DNA of 36,921 nt, taken from Opitutaceae bacterium (lineage in GTDB: Bacteria; Verrucomicrobiota; Verrucomicrobiia; Opitutales; Opitutaceae). This document shows positions 16,069-26,610 of the stretch, one piece after another. The stretch covers positions 1 through 36,921 of the forward strand of contig JACMRG010000027.1 of the NCBI GenBank assembly GCA_014376585.1. The letters are read 5' to 3'. Below the pieces are notes generated by a model, which made no database searches, had not been told where the DNA came from, and was given only the letters and a program-made list of their open reading frames with translations. Made by a program: the position numbers and the translations under genes. The stretch's first letter is position 1; each line of letters begins with the position of its first letter.

Positions 16069-16102
16069 ACGGGACCCAGGTTATGTGTTAAGTGGGTCCC
16101 GT
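16069..16102. terminator. Bidirectional hairpin between the R-M island and hppA
   Basis: Perfect 10-base arms ACGGGACCCA (16069-16078) and TGGGTCCCGT (16093-16102) with a 14-base loop. It lies 16 bases after the nuclease stop and 12 bases from the end of the convergent pyrophosphatase gene, so it can stop transcription from both sides. There is no strong T run on either side. Confidence 0.7.
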
Positions 16103-16114
16103 GTCGCCGCGTGA

Positions 16115-18580
<2,466 letters not shown>

Positions 18581-18732
18581 GGAGGGTTTTCCTGACAACG
18601 GGGGTTTTTGAGAACGAGAACGGGGTCGCTGACGGGTTGAACGTGGGGCGACGGGCGGGGCCCCGCGAGCGTTTTATGACGCGGTGGGAATGGACAGACC
18701 GGGACCGCGATGGGGGATGGGTGCGGCAAGAA

Positions 18733-18750
18733 ACTATTTTTAGAAATAGT
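18733..18750. promoter_or_regulatory. Palindrome upstream of the sigma factor gene
   Basis: ACTATTT-TTAG-AAATAGT, perfect 7-base arms, 39 bases before the sigma factor ATG. Outside it lies a second, wider pair: GGAATGGACA at about 18687-18696 and TGTCCAATTCC at about 18750-18760, nearly reverse complementary. It may be an operator for the sigma operon or for the divergent hppA gene, or an mRNA leader hairpin. Confidence 0.4.
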
Positions 18751-18789
18751 GTCCAATTCCGCGGAGTTGCGACTTACAGAGATTACAGG

Positions 18790-19341
18790 ATGAACCCCAC
18801 CCCTCCCGACGCCGGGGACCACGGCGAAACGTTTTTGCGCACGCTCGCGGAGCATGAGCGGTGGCTGGCGGCGTATGTTTACAGCTTGGTCACGCGGACG
18901 GCGGACGTGGATGATATTTTGCAAGAATGCAAAATCGTTTTGTGGCGGCAGTTTGCACGCTTCCAAGCGGGGACAAATTTTCGGGCGTGGGCGCGGACCA
19001 TCGCACTGCATCAGATTTTAAATTATCGCCGCGCGGAACAGCGTCGGCCGGAGAGCCCACACGAGCGCGAGTTTATCGAGGCGGTCGCGGGGGAGATTGA
19101 ACGGTGTTCAGAGCAGTTCGACCGCAAGGCGGAGGGCCTGCGCCACTGTCTGCGAAAACTGCCGGAGGCGCACCGTGCGATCATGCTCTCGCGGTATTAC
19201 GAGGAGCGCGGGGTCGAGCAAATCGCCGCGCAGAGTGACCGCACCGTCGAAGCCGTGTATCGGTTGCTCAGCCGGATCCGGAAGGTTTTGAACGATTGCA
19301 TCAGCCGCCAACTGGCGACGGGACCGAGTGCGGCCCGATGA
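18790..19341 (+). CDS. ECF-type RNA polymerase sigma factor (Rhodopirellula/Verrucomicrobium family)
   Basis: A 183-residue sigma-70 family protein. Region 2 spans about 22-80 (YVYSLVTRTADVDDILQE for core binding, then NFRAWARTIALHQILNYRR for the -10 element). Region 4 spans about 115-172 (LPEAHRAIMLSRYYEE... and the recognition helix around DRTVEAVYRLLSRIRK). The sequence resembles the sigma group common in Planctomycetes and Verrucomicrobia. ATG 18790 follows ACAGG and gives a normal N-terminus; the frame is open further upstream to 18637, but that part is not sigma-like. The stop overlaps the next ATG by four bases (ATGA at 19338-19341), so it is translationally coupled to the FecR-like gene, its probable regulator. 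Confidence 0.9.
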   Translation: MNPTPPDAGDHGETFLRTLAEHERWLAAYVYSLVTRTADVDDILQECKIVLWRQFARFQAGTNFRAWARTIALHQILNYRRAEQRRPESPHEREFIEAVAGEIERCSEQFDRKAEGLRHCLRKLPEAHRAIMLSRYYEERGVEQIAAQSDRTVEAVYRLLSRIRKVLNDCISRQLATGPSAAR

Positions 19342-20723
19342 AGGCGAATACGACCAGGGAATGGGACGCGCGCATCGAGCGGGCGCTGGAAGGGCGGCTC
19401 CGCGCTGACGAGCTGGCGGCGTTGCAGGCTGAGGTCGTGCGCGACGCGGCGGTGCGCGCCGCGTATGCGGAGCGGGTGTGGTTACACGCGACGCTGCGGG
19501 CGGAACGGGAGCGTTTGCCGCAGTGGCTTGAAACAGTTGAGCCTGCGACGGTGGCTCCGGTGCGGCGATGGGTCTTTGCGACGATGGCGATGGCGGCAGC
19601 GGCGTGCGTGCTGCTGGGTTGGAATTTATTTCGGTTGGGCAGGGCGCCCCGCGCGGAGATTGTGGCGACGCTTGTGCAGACGCAGAACGCGCGCTGGGCC
19701 GGCTCGACGCTGCCCACGGCGGAGAACGCACCGCTGGGGCGAGGCACGCTCGCGCTGGTGGAGGGCATGGCGACGTTGAAATTTGCGAGCGGCGCCACGC
19801 TGACGTTGGAGGCGCCGACGAGATTGGAGATTCTCAGCGCGATGCACTGCCGGCTCATCGAAGGCTCGGTGACGGCGGAGGTGCCGGAGTCGGCGCATGG
19901 GTTTAGGGTGGATACCTCGGATCTTAAGGTCGTCGACCTCGGCACGCGCTTCGGGGTGACCGCGGGATCCGCGGGGAATTCGCACGTGTTCGTCTTTGAG
20001 GGGGAAGTCACGTTGAGCGACGGGAAGAGCGGGGAACTGCGGCACCTGGGTGAAGGTAAATCGTTTCACGTGGATGCGCAGCCGGGCGTGGTGGGCACGG
20101 AGCCGGCACGTTTTCAACTTGAGCAGGTGGCGGATGGTTGGACGCAGATTCCAACATCGTTTGGGCGCGGCAAAGATGGCTACGCACGCCGGGGTAATCT
20201 CCAGTCGGTGGGGCCGCAGGCACTGCTCATGGTGAAACATAGTGAATTGGAACGGAGCCGGAAAAATGAGCGCCGTGCATTCCTGACCTTTGATCTTTCT
20301 AAAGTGCGTCCCCGCGATCTCACCGAAGTGGAACTCGTGCTCGATCCCGAGCCGAGCGGGCTGGGGTTTTCGGCCATGGTGCCCGACTCGCGGTTCGCGG
20401 TTTACGGCGTGACGGACGAAGTGCTCGACCAATGGAGCGAGGCGGGGCTCCGCTGGGAAAACATGCCGGCCTCCGACGACACCGGGCTCAATCCTGCGCA
20501 GGTGACGAAGCTCGCGGAATTTTCGCTGGGGCGAGGCGCATCGGGTTCGCCCCTGACGATAAAAGGCGAAGCGTTTGCGGCGTTTTTGCGCAGTGACACT
20601 AACGGCCTCGTCACGTTCATCATCGTGCGTGAAACCGGCGAGACTGACCCTTCGGGGCTCGTCCACGCTTTCGCTTCCAAAGAACACCCCTCCGCACGTC
20701 CACCCACGTTGCGCGTGCGCTAG
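19338..20723 (+). CDS. FecR-like membrane protein with C-terminal DNRLRE-like domain
   Basis: A 461-residue single-pass membrane protein. The short N-terminal cytoplasmic region (1-75, with repeated acidic/basic helices) would meet the sigma factor. One membrane helix lies at about 78-98 (WVFATMAMAAAACVLLGW). The FecR domain follows (about 125-245: LKFASGATLTLEAPTRLEI, RLIEGSVTAEVPE, HGFRVDTSDLKVVDLGTRFGV, VFVFEGEVTL). From about 290 a second domain (RRAFLTFDLSKVRP..., SEAGLRWENMP) resembles the DNRLRE/CBM96-type beta-sandwich found in cell-surface carbohydrate-related proteins. The gene overlaps the sigma factor by four bases and is followed after 29 bases by the cytochrome protein. It most likely acts as anti-sigma or signal-transmitting protein. 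Confidence 0.87.
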   Translation: MKANTTREWDARIERALEGRLRADELAALQAEVVRDAAVRAAYAERVWLHATLRAERERLPQWLETVEPATVAPVRRWVFATMAMAAAACVLLGWNLFRLGRAPRAEIVATLVQTQNARWAGSTLPTAENAPLGRGTLALVEGMATLKFASGATLTLEAPTRLEILSAMHCRLIEGSVTAEVPESAHGFRVDTSDLKVVDLGTRFGVTAGSAGNSHVFVFEGEVTLSDGKSGELRHLGEGKSFHVDAQPGVVGTEPARFQLEQVADGWTQIPTSFGRGKDGYARRGNLQSVGPQALLMVKHSELERSRKNERRAFLTFDLSKVRPRDLTEVELVLDPEPSGLGFSAMVPDSRFAVYGVTDEVLDQWSEAGLRWENMPASDDTGLNPAQVTKLAEFSLGRGASGSPLTIKGEAFAAFLRSDTNGLVTFIIVRETGETDPSGLVHAFASKEHPSARPPTLRVR

Positions 20724-20752
20724 ATCTACGCATTTTCCCCAACCCCCTACCC

Positions 20753-23700
20753 ATGAATTTTGCGAAGATCCTGTGCGCTGGAGCGGTGCTCACCGCCGCC
20801 GCAACCGCGGCGGAAATCGCCGTCGACCCACCCGCATCGCGGGAGGACCTGCAGTTTTTCGAAAACGAAATTCGGCCGCTATTGGCCGGGCGTTGCTACA
20901 AATGCCACGGCGAGGAAAAGCAGAAAGGCGGGCTGCGGCTCGACCATATCACGACGATGCTCAAGGGCGGCGATACGGGCCCGGCGCTGGAACGCGGCCA
21001 GCCAGAGAAGTCGCTGTTGCTGGAGGCGATTCGTTATAAAAACGAAGACCTGCAGATGCCGCCGAAGGAAGAACTGCCCGCGCGCGAAGTGGCGCTGTTG
21101 GAGAAATGGGTGGCGCTCGGTGCCCCGTGGCCGGCGGGCGACGTTGCCCGCAAAACCACCGACGAGCACGGCTTCACGGCTGAGGCGCGCGCGTTTTGGT
21201 ATTTTCAACCGCTCACGAAACCGGTTCCGCCGCAGCTGACTTCGCCTTCGGGCGAGCGTTGGGTGCGCGGCGACATCGACCGCTTCGTCGCCGCGAAGCA
21301 CGCTGAGTTCGGCCTGACGCCCGCCGCGCCGGCGGACCGCGCGGAACTGGCGCGCCGCGTTTACTTTGATCTGCACGGGTTGCCGCCCACGCGTGCGCAG
21401 CTGGAGGAATTTGCCGGCGATCCTGATCCTCGCGCCTACGAACGGCTGGTCGACGCACTGCTCGCGAGTCCCCGCTACGGCGAACGCTGGGCGCAGCACT
21501 GGCTCGATCTCGTGCGTTACGCGGAGAGCGACGGCTACCGGGCCGATGGGGCGCGGCCGGGCGCGTGGCTGTATCGCGACTACGTCATCAAGAGCCTAAA
21601 CGCCGACAAGCCTTACGATCAATTCGTGCGCGAGCAGCTGGCAGGTGACGAAATCGCGCCGGAGAACCCCGATGTGCTCATCGCCACGTCTTACCTGCGC
21701 AACCCCGTTTACGAGTGGAATCAACGCGACGTGCGTGGCCAGGCCGACCTCGTGGTGACGGACATGACGGACAACGCCGGCGAAGTTTTCCTCGGCCTCA
21801 GCATGGGTTGCGCGCGTTGCCACGACCACAAATTCGATCCGATTTTGCAGAAAGATTATTTCGCTCTGCGTGCTTTTTTCGAACCGGTGCTCTGGCGCAC
21901 GGACCTGAAGCTGGCGACGCATGAAGAGGAGCGCGCGTTCGCGGAAAAACAGCGCGGCTGGGAAAATGCGACGGCGGATATCCGCCAGCAAATGGAGGCG
22001 CTCGTGGGGCCGGCGCGGGAGAAGCTCGTGCAGACCGCCTACAAGCGTTTTACCGACGACATCCGCGCCATGATGGACAAACCCGCCACCGCGCGTGAGC
22101 CACTTGAGCACATCCTCGCGACGATGGCTGAACGTCAGCTCGAGCAGGAACGCGTGGCGTTTGATGTGCAAAAAGCGCTCAAACTTCCCGCCGACCGCGT
22201 GCGTCACAAACAACTGGAGGCCGAGTTAAAGAAATTCGACGGGCTCAAGCCCAAGCCGATTTCAGAGGCATTTGTCGCCACGGATGCCGGTCCGAAAGCG
22301 CCTGCGACAAAGCTAAAAACCAAGCAGGGTGAACTCGAAATCGCGCCGGCGTTTCTTACGCTCATCGAAACCAAGGAGCCCGCGATCAAGCCGCTCGCGC
22401 AGTCCACGGGCCGGCGCACCGCGCTCGCGGATTGGATCACACGGCCGGACAACCAACTCTCCACCCGCGTGATCGTGAACCGCGTGTGGCAGTATCATTT
22501 TGGCCACGGCATCGCGGGCACGCCCAACGATCTTGGCCACCTCGGCGAGCGGCCCACCCATCCCGAGCTGCTCGACTGGCTCGCGCAAAGCTTCGTCGCT
22601 GAGGGCTGGAGTTTGAAACGGCTGCATCGCGAAATCCTGCTCTCGGCGACCTATCAGCAGACGGCGCGCGCGGCCGTTCCGGCGCAAGCCGCGCTCGTGG
22701 ACCCGTTGAACAAATATCTCTGGCGCTTCAGTCCCCGTCGGCTCGACGCCGAACAGGCGCGCGACGCCATGCTCGCGGCCAGCGGTGAACTCGATCTCAC
22801 CGCGGGCGGCGTGGCGCAGGATGGACAGGTTTTTCCGCGCCGCTCCATTTATGCGCAGAAGAAACGCAATAATCAGAATGATCTTTTGCGCAGCCTCGAT
22901 GCACCGCCCGGTTTCACGAGCATCGCGGATCGGCAGAATACCTCCACCGCGATCCAGGCGCTGCTCTTTATGAACGGCGATTGGGTGCTCTCGCGCGCGA
23001 GGAAACTCGCGGCGCGCGCGCCCACGGTCGAAGTCGCATGGGCCGCCGCACTCGGCCGTTCGCCCACCGCCGACGAAGCGAAGATGGCCACGGAATTTAT
23101 TGCGCGCCGCGTCGCCGTGACACCGCCCGCCACCCTGTCGGCCCTCGCCGTGTTGCCCGCCGGCCCCGGAAGTTTTCGGGAGAACACGACGCACGAACGC
23201 GTGATTACGAAAGGTGCGCCGCGCGAGGGTGACGAGTTTACGGTCGAGGCCGTCTTCACCCTGGCCAGCGCCGATGAGGACAACGCCGTTCGCACGATCG
23301 CCTCGCGTTGGACGGGCGACAAGGGCTCGGAAGATGGGCACGGCTGGAGCCTCGGGATCAACGGCCGGAAAGCGCCGGTGCAGCCATTGGGATTGGTCAT
23401 GCAGCTCGTCGGCGAGGACGATAATATGAACACGACCTACGAATTTCTGCCGGCGGGGCTGACGTTGAAAACGGATACGCCTTATCACGTCGTCGCGAAA
23501 GTTTCCTGCGCCGAGCACACGGTGACGTTCCGCGTGCAAGATCTCAATTCGGACGGTGCCCCGCTCCAGACCGCCGTCGTGCGCCACGCGATCGTGGGCA
23601 AGATCGCCCGCGGCACGGCGGCTCCGGTTATCGGGGGGCTCGCGCGCCGCACGTATAACCAGTTTGACGGCGACATCGCCGCCGTGCGCATCGCCGCGGG

Positions 23701-23905
23701 GCTGCTCCCGGACAGCGCGTTGTCGGCCGATCCGGAGACTTGGCGCGGGGATGCCTTCGCGTGGGTGGCGGCGCGGGACAATGGCCCTGGCTTTGAATGG
23801 GCCGGCGGCACAGGCACGGCCGACAGTGCTGATCCGCGGCAGCGCGCGATGGGCGATCTCTGCCACGTGCTGCTGAACTCCAACGAATTTCTCTACCTCC
23901 ACTGA
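20753..23905 (+). CDS. PSD1/planctomycete cytochrome c domain protein (DUF1549, DUF1553) with LamG-like insert
   Basis: A 1050-residue exported protein. A signal peptide covers about 1-20 (ILCAGAVLTAAATAA). The planctomycete cytochrome C domain has the haem-binding motif C48-Y-K-C51-H52 and the usual KGGLRLD. DUF1549 lies at about 172-375 with a second CxxCH at 353-357 (CARCHDHKFDP). DUF1553 begins near 556 (ALADWITRPDNQLSTRVIVNRVWQ). Between about 800 and 1000 a LamG/concanavalin-like sandwich is embedded (DEFTVEAVFTLAS at about 825, FDGDIAAVRIAAG at about 970), after which DUF1553 ends in the standard LLNSNEFLYLH. These proteins are thought to act in the periplasm of PVC bacteria, possibly in redox steps of polysaccharide use; the reaction is unknown. 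It lies in the sigma/FecR operon, 11 bases before the DUF1501 gene. Confidence 0.92.
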   Translation: MNFAKILCAGAVLTAAATAAEIAVDPPASREDLQFFENEIRPLLAGRCYKCHGEEKQKGGLRLDHITTMLKGGDTGPALERGQPEKSLLLEAIRYKNEDLQMPPKEELPAREVALLEKWVALGAPWPAGDVARKTTDEHGFTAEARAFWYFQPLTKPVPPQLTSPSGERWVRGDIDRFVAAKHAEFGLTPAAPADRAELARRVYFDLHGLPPTRAQLEEFAGDPDPRAYERLVDALLASPRYGERWAQHWLDLVRYAESDGYRADGARPGAWLYRDYVIKSLNADKPYDQFVREQLAGDEIAPENPDVLIATSYLRNPVYEWNQRDVRGQADLVVTDMTDNAGEVFLGLSMGCARCHDHKFDPILQKDYFALRAFFEPVLWRTDLKLATHEEERAFAEKQRGWENATADIRQQMEALVGPAREKLVQTAYKRFTDDIRAMMDKPATAREPLEHILATMAERQLEQERVAFDVQKALKLPADRVRHKQLEAELKKFDGLKPKPISEAFVATDAGPKAPATKLKTKQGELEIAPAFLTLIETKEPAIKPLAQSTGRRTALADWITRPDNQLSTRVIVNRVWQYHFGHGIAGTPNDLGHLGERPTHPELLDWLAQSFVAEGWSLKRLHREILLSATYQQTARAAVPAQAALVDPLNKYLWRFSPRRLDAEQARDAMLAASGELDLTAGGVAQDGQVFPRRSIYAQKKRNNQNDLLRSLDAPPGFTSIADRQNTSTAIQALLFMNGDWVLSRARKLAARAPTVEVAWAAALGRSPTADEAKMATEFIARRVAVTPPATLSALAVLPAGPGSFRENTTHERVITKGAPREGDEFTVEAVFTLASADEDNAVRTIASRWTGDKGSEDGHGWSLGINGRKAPVQPLGLVMQLVGEDDNMNTTYEFLPAGLTLKTDTPYHVVAKVSCAEHTVTFRVQDLNSDGAPLQTAVVRHAIVGKIARGTAAPVIGGLARRTYNQFDGDIAAVRIAAGLLPDSALSADPETWRGDAFAWVAARDNGPGFEWAGGTGTADSADPRQRAMGDLCHVLLNSNEFLYLH

Positions 23906-23916
23906 CCCCCCGCGCC

Positions 23917-25350
23917 ATGGCCTGTAACAACATCATCAACCCCACCTCCCGGCGGGATTTCCTCCGCAACGCCGGCTGCGGTTTCGGCGCGGGCGCGCTC
24001 GCGGCGTTATTGCGGCAACCGGTCTTTGGCGCGACCGGCGCGATTCCGGTCTCGGCCGCGGCGCTCGCGCGACGCGTGGGCAAGGCGAAGAATGTGATCT
24101 TCCTGTTCATGGAAGGCGGGCCGAGCCACCTCGATACCTTCGACTACAAGCCGTTGCTCAACAAACTTTCCGGCCAGAAACTGCCCGCGAGTTTCAAGGA
24201 GCCCATCCTCGCGATGGGCGAGGCGGGCAATCCCATCATGGGCTCGAAACGGACCTGGCAGCAGCACGGTCAGAGCGGCCTGTGGATCTCCGACTGGTTC
24301 CCCCACGTGGCGAATCACGCCGACGATCTGGCGGTGATCAACTCGTGCGTGTCCGACGGGATCAACCACGCGGGCGGCGTCTGCCAGATGAACACGGGCT
24401 CAATCTTCGGCGGCCGGCCCTCGCTCGGCGCGTGGGTTTCCTACGGCATCGGCACGGCGAATAATAATCTGCCCGGCTTCGTGGTCATCAAGGACAGCGA
24501 GAAGGAAGTCATCAACGGCTCGCGCAACTGGGGCACCGGCTTCATGCCCGCCGTGCACCAGGGCGTGGAATTCAGTCCGGACGGCGTGCCCATCCGCAAT
24601 CTCGACACGCCGCGCGGCCTCCCGGCGGAGCGGCAGCGCGCCAAGCTCGATCTCCTCACGCAGCTGAACACGAATCACGCCGCTTCGCGCCCCGACAACA
24701 CGGAGCTGGAAGCGCGCATTCGCAGTTACGAACTCGCTTATCAGATGCAAGCGGAGGCGCCGGGGGTGGTCGATCTGTCGCGCGAAACGGACGCGACGAA
24801 AAAACTCTACGGCCTCGACGAGCGCGACACCGCCGTCTTTGGGCGCAACTGTCTGCTCGCGCGCCGGCTGGTGGAAAACGGGGTGCGCTTCGTGCAACTT
24901 TACAGCGGCGCCGGCAGCGGTTGGGACAGCCATACGCAGCTCGAGCCGAAGCATTCCAAACTCTGTCGCTCCGTGGACAAGCCCGTCGCGGGCCTGCTGG
25001 CCGATTTGAAAGCGCGTGGGCTCCTCGATGAAACGCTGGTGGTTTGGGGCGGCGAATTTGGCCGCACGCCGATGAGCGAGCAGAGCGGTGGCCGCGATCA
25101 TAACCCCGGCGGTTTCACGATGTGGATGGCCGGCGGCGGTGTGCGCGGCGGCCAAGTGATCGGGCAGACCGACGACCTTGGCCTCTACGCGATCAAGGAC
25201 CGGCTGCATGTGCACGACCTGCATGCGACGATTCTGCACCTGCTCGGCATGGATCACACGAAGGTGATTTATCCGCATCAAGGTCGGCCCGAGCGCATCG
25301 ACCAGAACGAAGGCCACGCCTACACGAAGATCGCGAAGGGGGCGGTTTAA
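23917..25350 (+). CDS. Tat-exported DUF1501 protein (partner of PSD1 cytochrome protein)
   Basis: A 477-residue DUF1501 family protein with a twin-arginine signal (SRRDFLRNAG at 11-20, then a glycine/alanine-rich hydrophobic stretch). The mature region opens VIFLFMEGGPSHLDTFDYKP, with the metal-ligand-like motif GGPSHLDTFD. It carries NRGTG-like and WDSHTQLEPKH segments (about 329-339), and VVWGGEFGRTPMSEQ with GRDHNPGGFTMWMAGGGVRGG near 372-411. These are the canonical features of DUF1501 proteins paired with PSD1 cytochrome proteins. The family is related to sulfatases, so hydrolysis of an ester is plausible but unproven. It begins 11 bases after the previous stop, at the end of the sigma-FecR-cytochrome operon. 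Confidence 0.93.
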   Translation: MACNNIINPTSRRDFLRNAGCGFGAGALAALLRQPVFGATGAIPVSAAALARRVGKAKNVIFLFMEGGPSHLDTFDYKPLLNKLSGQKLPASFKEPILAMGEAGNPIMGSKRTWQQHGQSGLWISDWFPHVANHADDLAVINSCVSDGINHAGGVCQMNTGSIFGGRPSLGAWVSYGIGTANNNLPGFVVIKDSEKEVINGSRNWGTGFMPAVHQGVEFSPDGVPIRNLDTPRGLPAERQRAKLDLLTQLNTNHAASRPDNTELEARIRSYELAYQMQAEAPGVVDLSRETDATKKLYGLDERDTAVFGRNCLLARRLVENGVRFVQLYSGAGSGWDSHTQLEPKHSKLCRSVDKPVAGLLADLKARGLLDETLVVWGGEFGRTPMSEQSGGRDHNPGGFTMWMAGGGVRGGQVIGQTDDLGLYAIKDRLHVHDLHATILHLLGMDHTKVIYPHQGRPERIDQNEGHAYTKIAKGAV

Positions 25351-25368
25351 GGCGCGTGGATGGGAAGG

Positions 25369-25423
25369 AGGGCGGACTTCAGTCCGCTCCGTTTACGTGA
25401 AGCGGCGGACTGAAGTCCGCCCT
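25369..25423. repeat. Perfect 19-base inverted repeat between convergent genes
   Basis: The left arm at 25369-25387 begins AGGGCGGACTTCAGTCCGC and the right arm at 25405-25423 is its exact reverse complement, with a 17-base loop. Each arm also contains a smaller palindrome (GCGGACT.../AGTCCGC). It sits between the convergent DUF1501 and NHL genes, so it may be a bidirectional terminator. The perfect symmetry and the motif also fit a REP/BIME-like dispersed element. Confidence 0.8.
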
Positions 25424-25436
25424 ACCGGGGGGCGCT

Positions 25437-26534
25437 TTATTTCCGCCAGACGCGCACGCGGTGGTTTTCGCTGTCACCGATGTAGATGGCACCGTCGGTG
25501 TCTACGAACACGCCGTGGGGGCGTGCGAGTTGGCATTTTAGCGGGTCGTCGCCGTCGGGGCCGTCACCTTTCTGGCCGTTGCCGACCAAGACTTCGATGG
25601 TGCCTTTTTTGACGTCGAGATAGCGGATCGAGTGCGACTCCGTGTCGGCGAGGTAGACGTTGCCAGCGGCATCGAGGGCGACGCACTTCGGGCCGGCAAG
25701 TTTCGCCTCGAGGGCGGGGCCGCCGTTACCCGTGAAGCCGGCTTGGCCGGTGCCGGCGACGCGGCGGAGCGTGTTAGTTTTGGGATCCAGCCGGAGCAGC
25801 GCGTTGCCTTCGCGCAGGGCGAGCCAGCAGGTGCCGTCGGGCCCGAAGGCGAGCGCGCGCGGGCCGTGGAAGGGGGAGCCGGTGATGGGCGAGCCGTCGG
25901 CTGCGGTGCGCTTTTCCCCAGTGCCGGCCCACGTGGTGATGGTGCCGGCGGCGAGGTTGAGCCGGCGGATGCGGTGGTTGCCGATGTCGCAGATGTAGAG
26001 CGCACCCGTGGCGTCGAAGGCGAGGCTGTGAGGCTGGTTGAGTTGCGCCTGGGCGGCGGGGCCGGCGTCGCCGGAGAAACCTTTTGCGCCCGTGCCGGCG
26101 ACGGTGGTGATCGTGCGCGACTTCGCGTCCACGCGGCGGACGACGTGGTTGCCAATCTCGACGAAGAATAGATTTCCGGCGCGATCCCACGCCATCTCGT
26201 AAGGTTGGTTGAGCGTGGCCTTGGTGGCGGGCCCGCCGTCGCCGGTGTAGCCGCGTTGATCACTGCCGGCGTAGGTCTCGATCTTGCCGTCGGTGGCGAT
26301 GCGGCGGATGCGGTGGTTGTCAGTGTCGCAGAGGTAGAGGGCGCCGTCGGGGCCGCGGGCGACGGCGAAGACGTTGTTGAGCAGCGCGGCCGGGGCGGGA
26401 CCCCCGTCGCCGGAGAAACCCTTTATGCCGGTGCCGGCAAACGTGGAGACGGTGGCGGCAAGGGCGGGGGTGATCGTGATCAAGCTGGCGAGGATGAGAG
26501 CGTGGGCGACAACCATGGCGGGGGAGATTTTCAT
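25437..26534 (-). CDS. Secreted NHL-repeat beta-propeller protein
   Basis: A 365-residue protein starting at ATG 26534. Residues 1-27 form a signal peptide (MVVAHALILASLITITPALA). The rest consists of about six repeats of the NHL type with the recurring phrases GTGxKGFSGDGGPAxxAxLN and LYxxDTxNHRIRR, spaced about 55-60 residues. Such repeats fold as a six-bladed beta-propeller and usually bind proteins, nucleic acids or sugars. The frame is open for another 32 codons upstream, but that part lacks a signal peptide, so the internal ATG is preferred. It is convergent with the DUF1501 gene and divergent from the epimerase gene (76 bases between starts). The ligand is unknown. Confidence 0.88.
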   Translation of the reverse strand: MKISPAMVVAHALILASLITITPALAATVSTFAGTGIKGFSGDGGPAPAALLNNVFAVARGPDGALYLCDTDNHRIRRIATDGKIETYAGSDQRGYTGDGGPATKATLNQPYEMAWDRAGNLFFVEIGNHVVRRVDAKSRTITTVAGTGAKGFSGDAGPAAQAQLNQPHSLAFDATGALYICDIGNHRIRRLNLAAGTITTWAGTGEKRTAADGSPITGSPFHGPRALAFGPDGTCWLALREGNALLRLDPKTNTLRRVAGTGQAGFTGNGGPALEAKLAGPKCVALDAAGNVYLADTESHSIRYLDVKKGTIEVLVGNGQKGDGPDGDDPLKCQLARPHGVFVDTDGAIYIGDSENHRVRVWRK

Positions 26535-26610
26535 GATGGCGAAAAAGGGCTCAGACGGGTTGGGGATCGCGGCGAGCTTGCCGGGATGGGTGAGTGCGGC
26601 AAGGTGCGGC

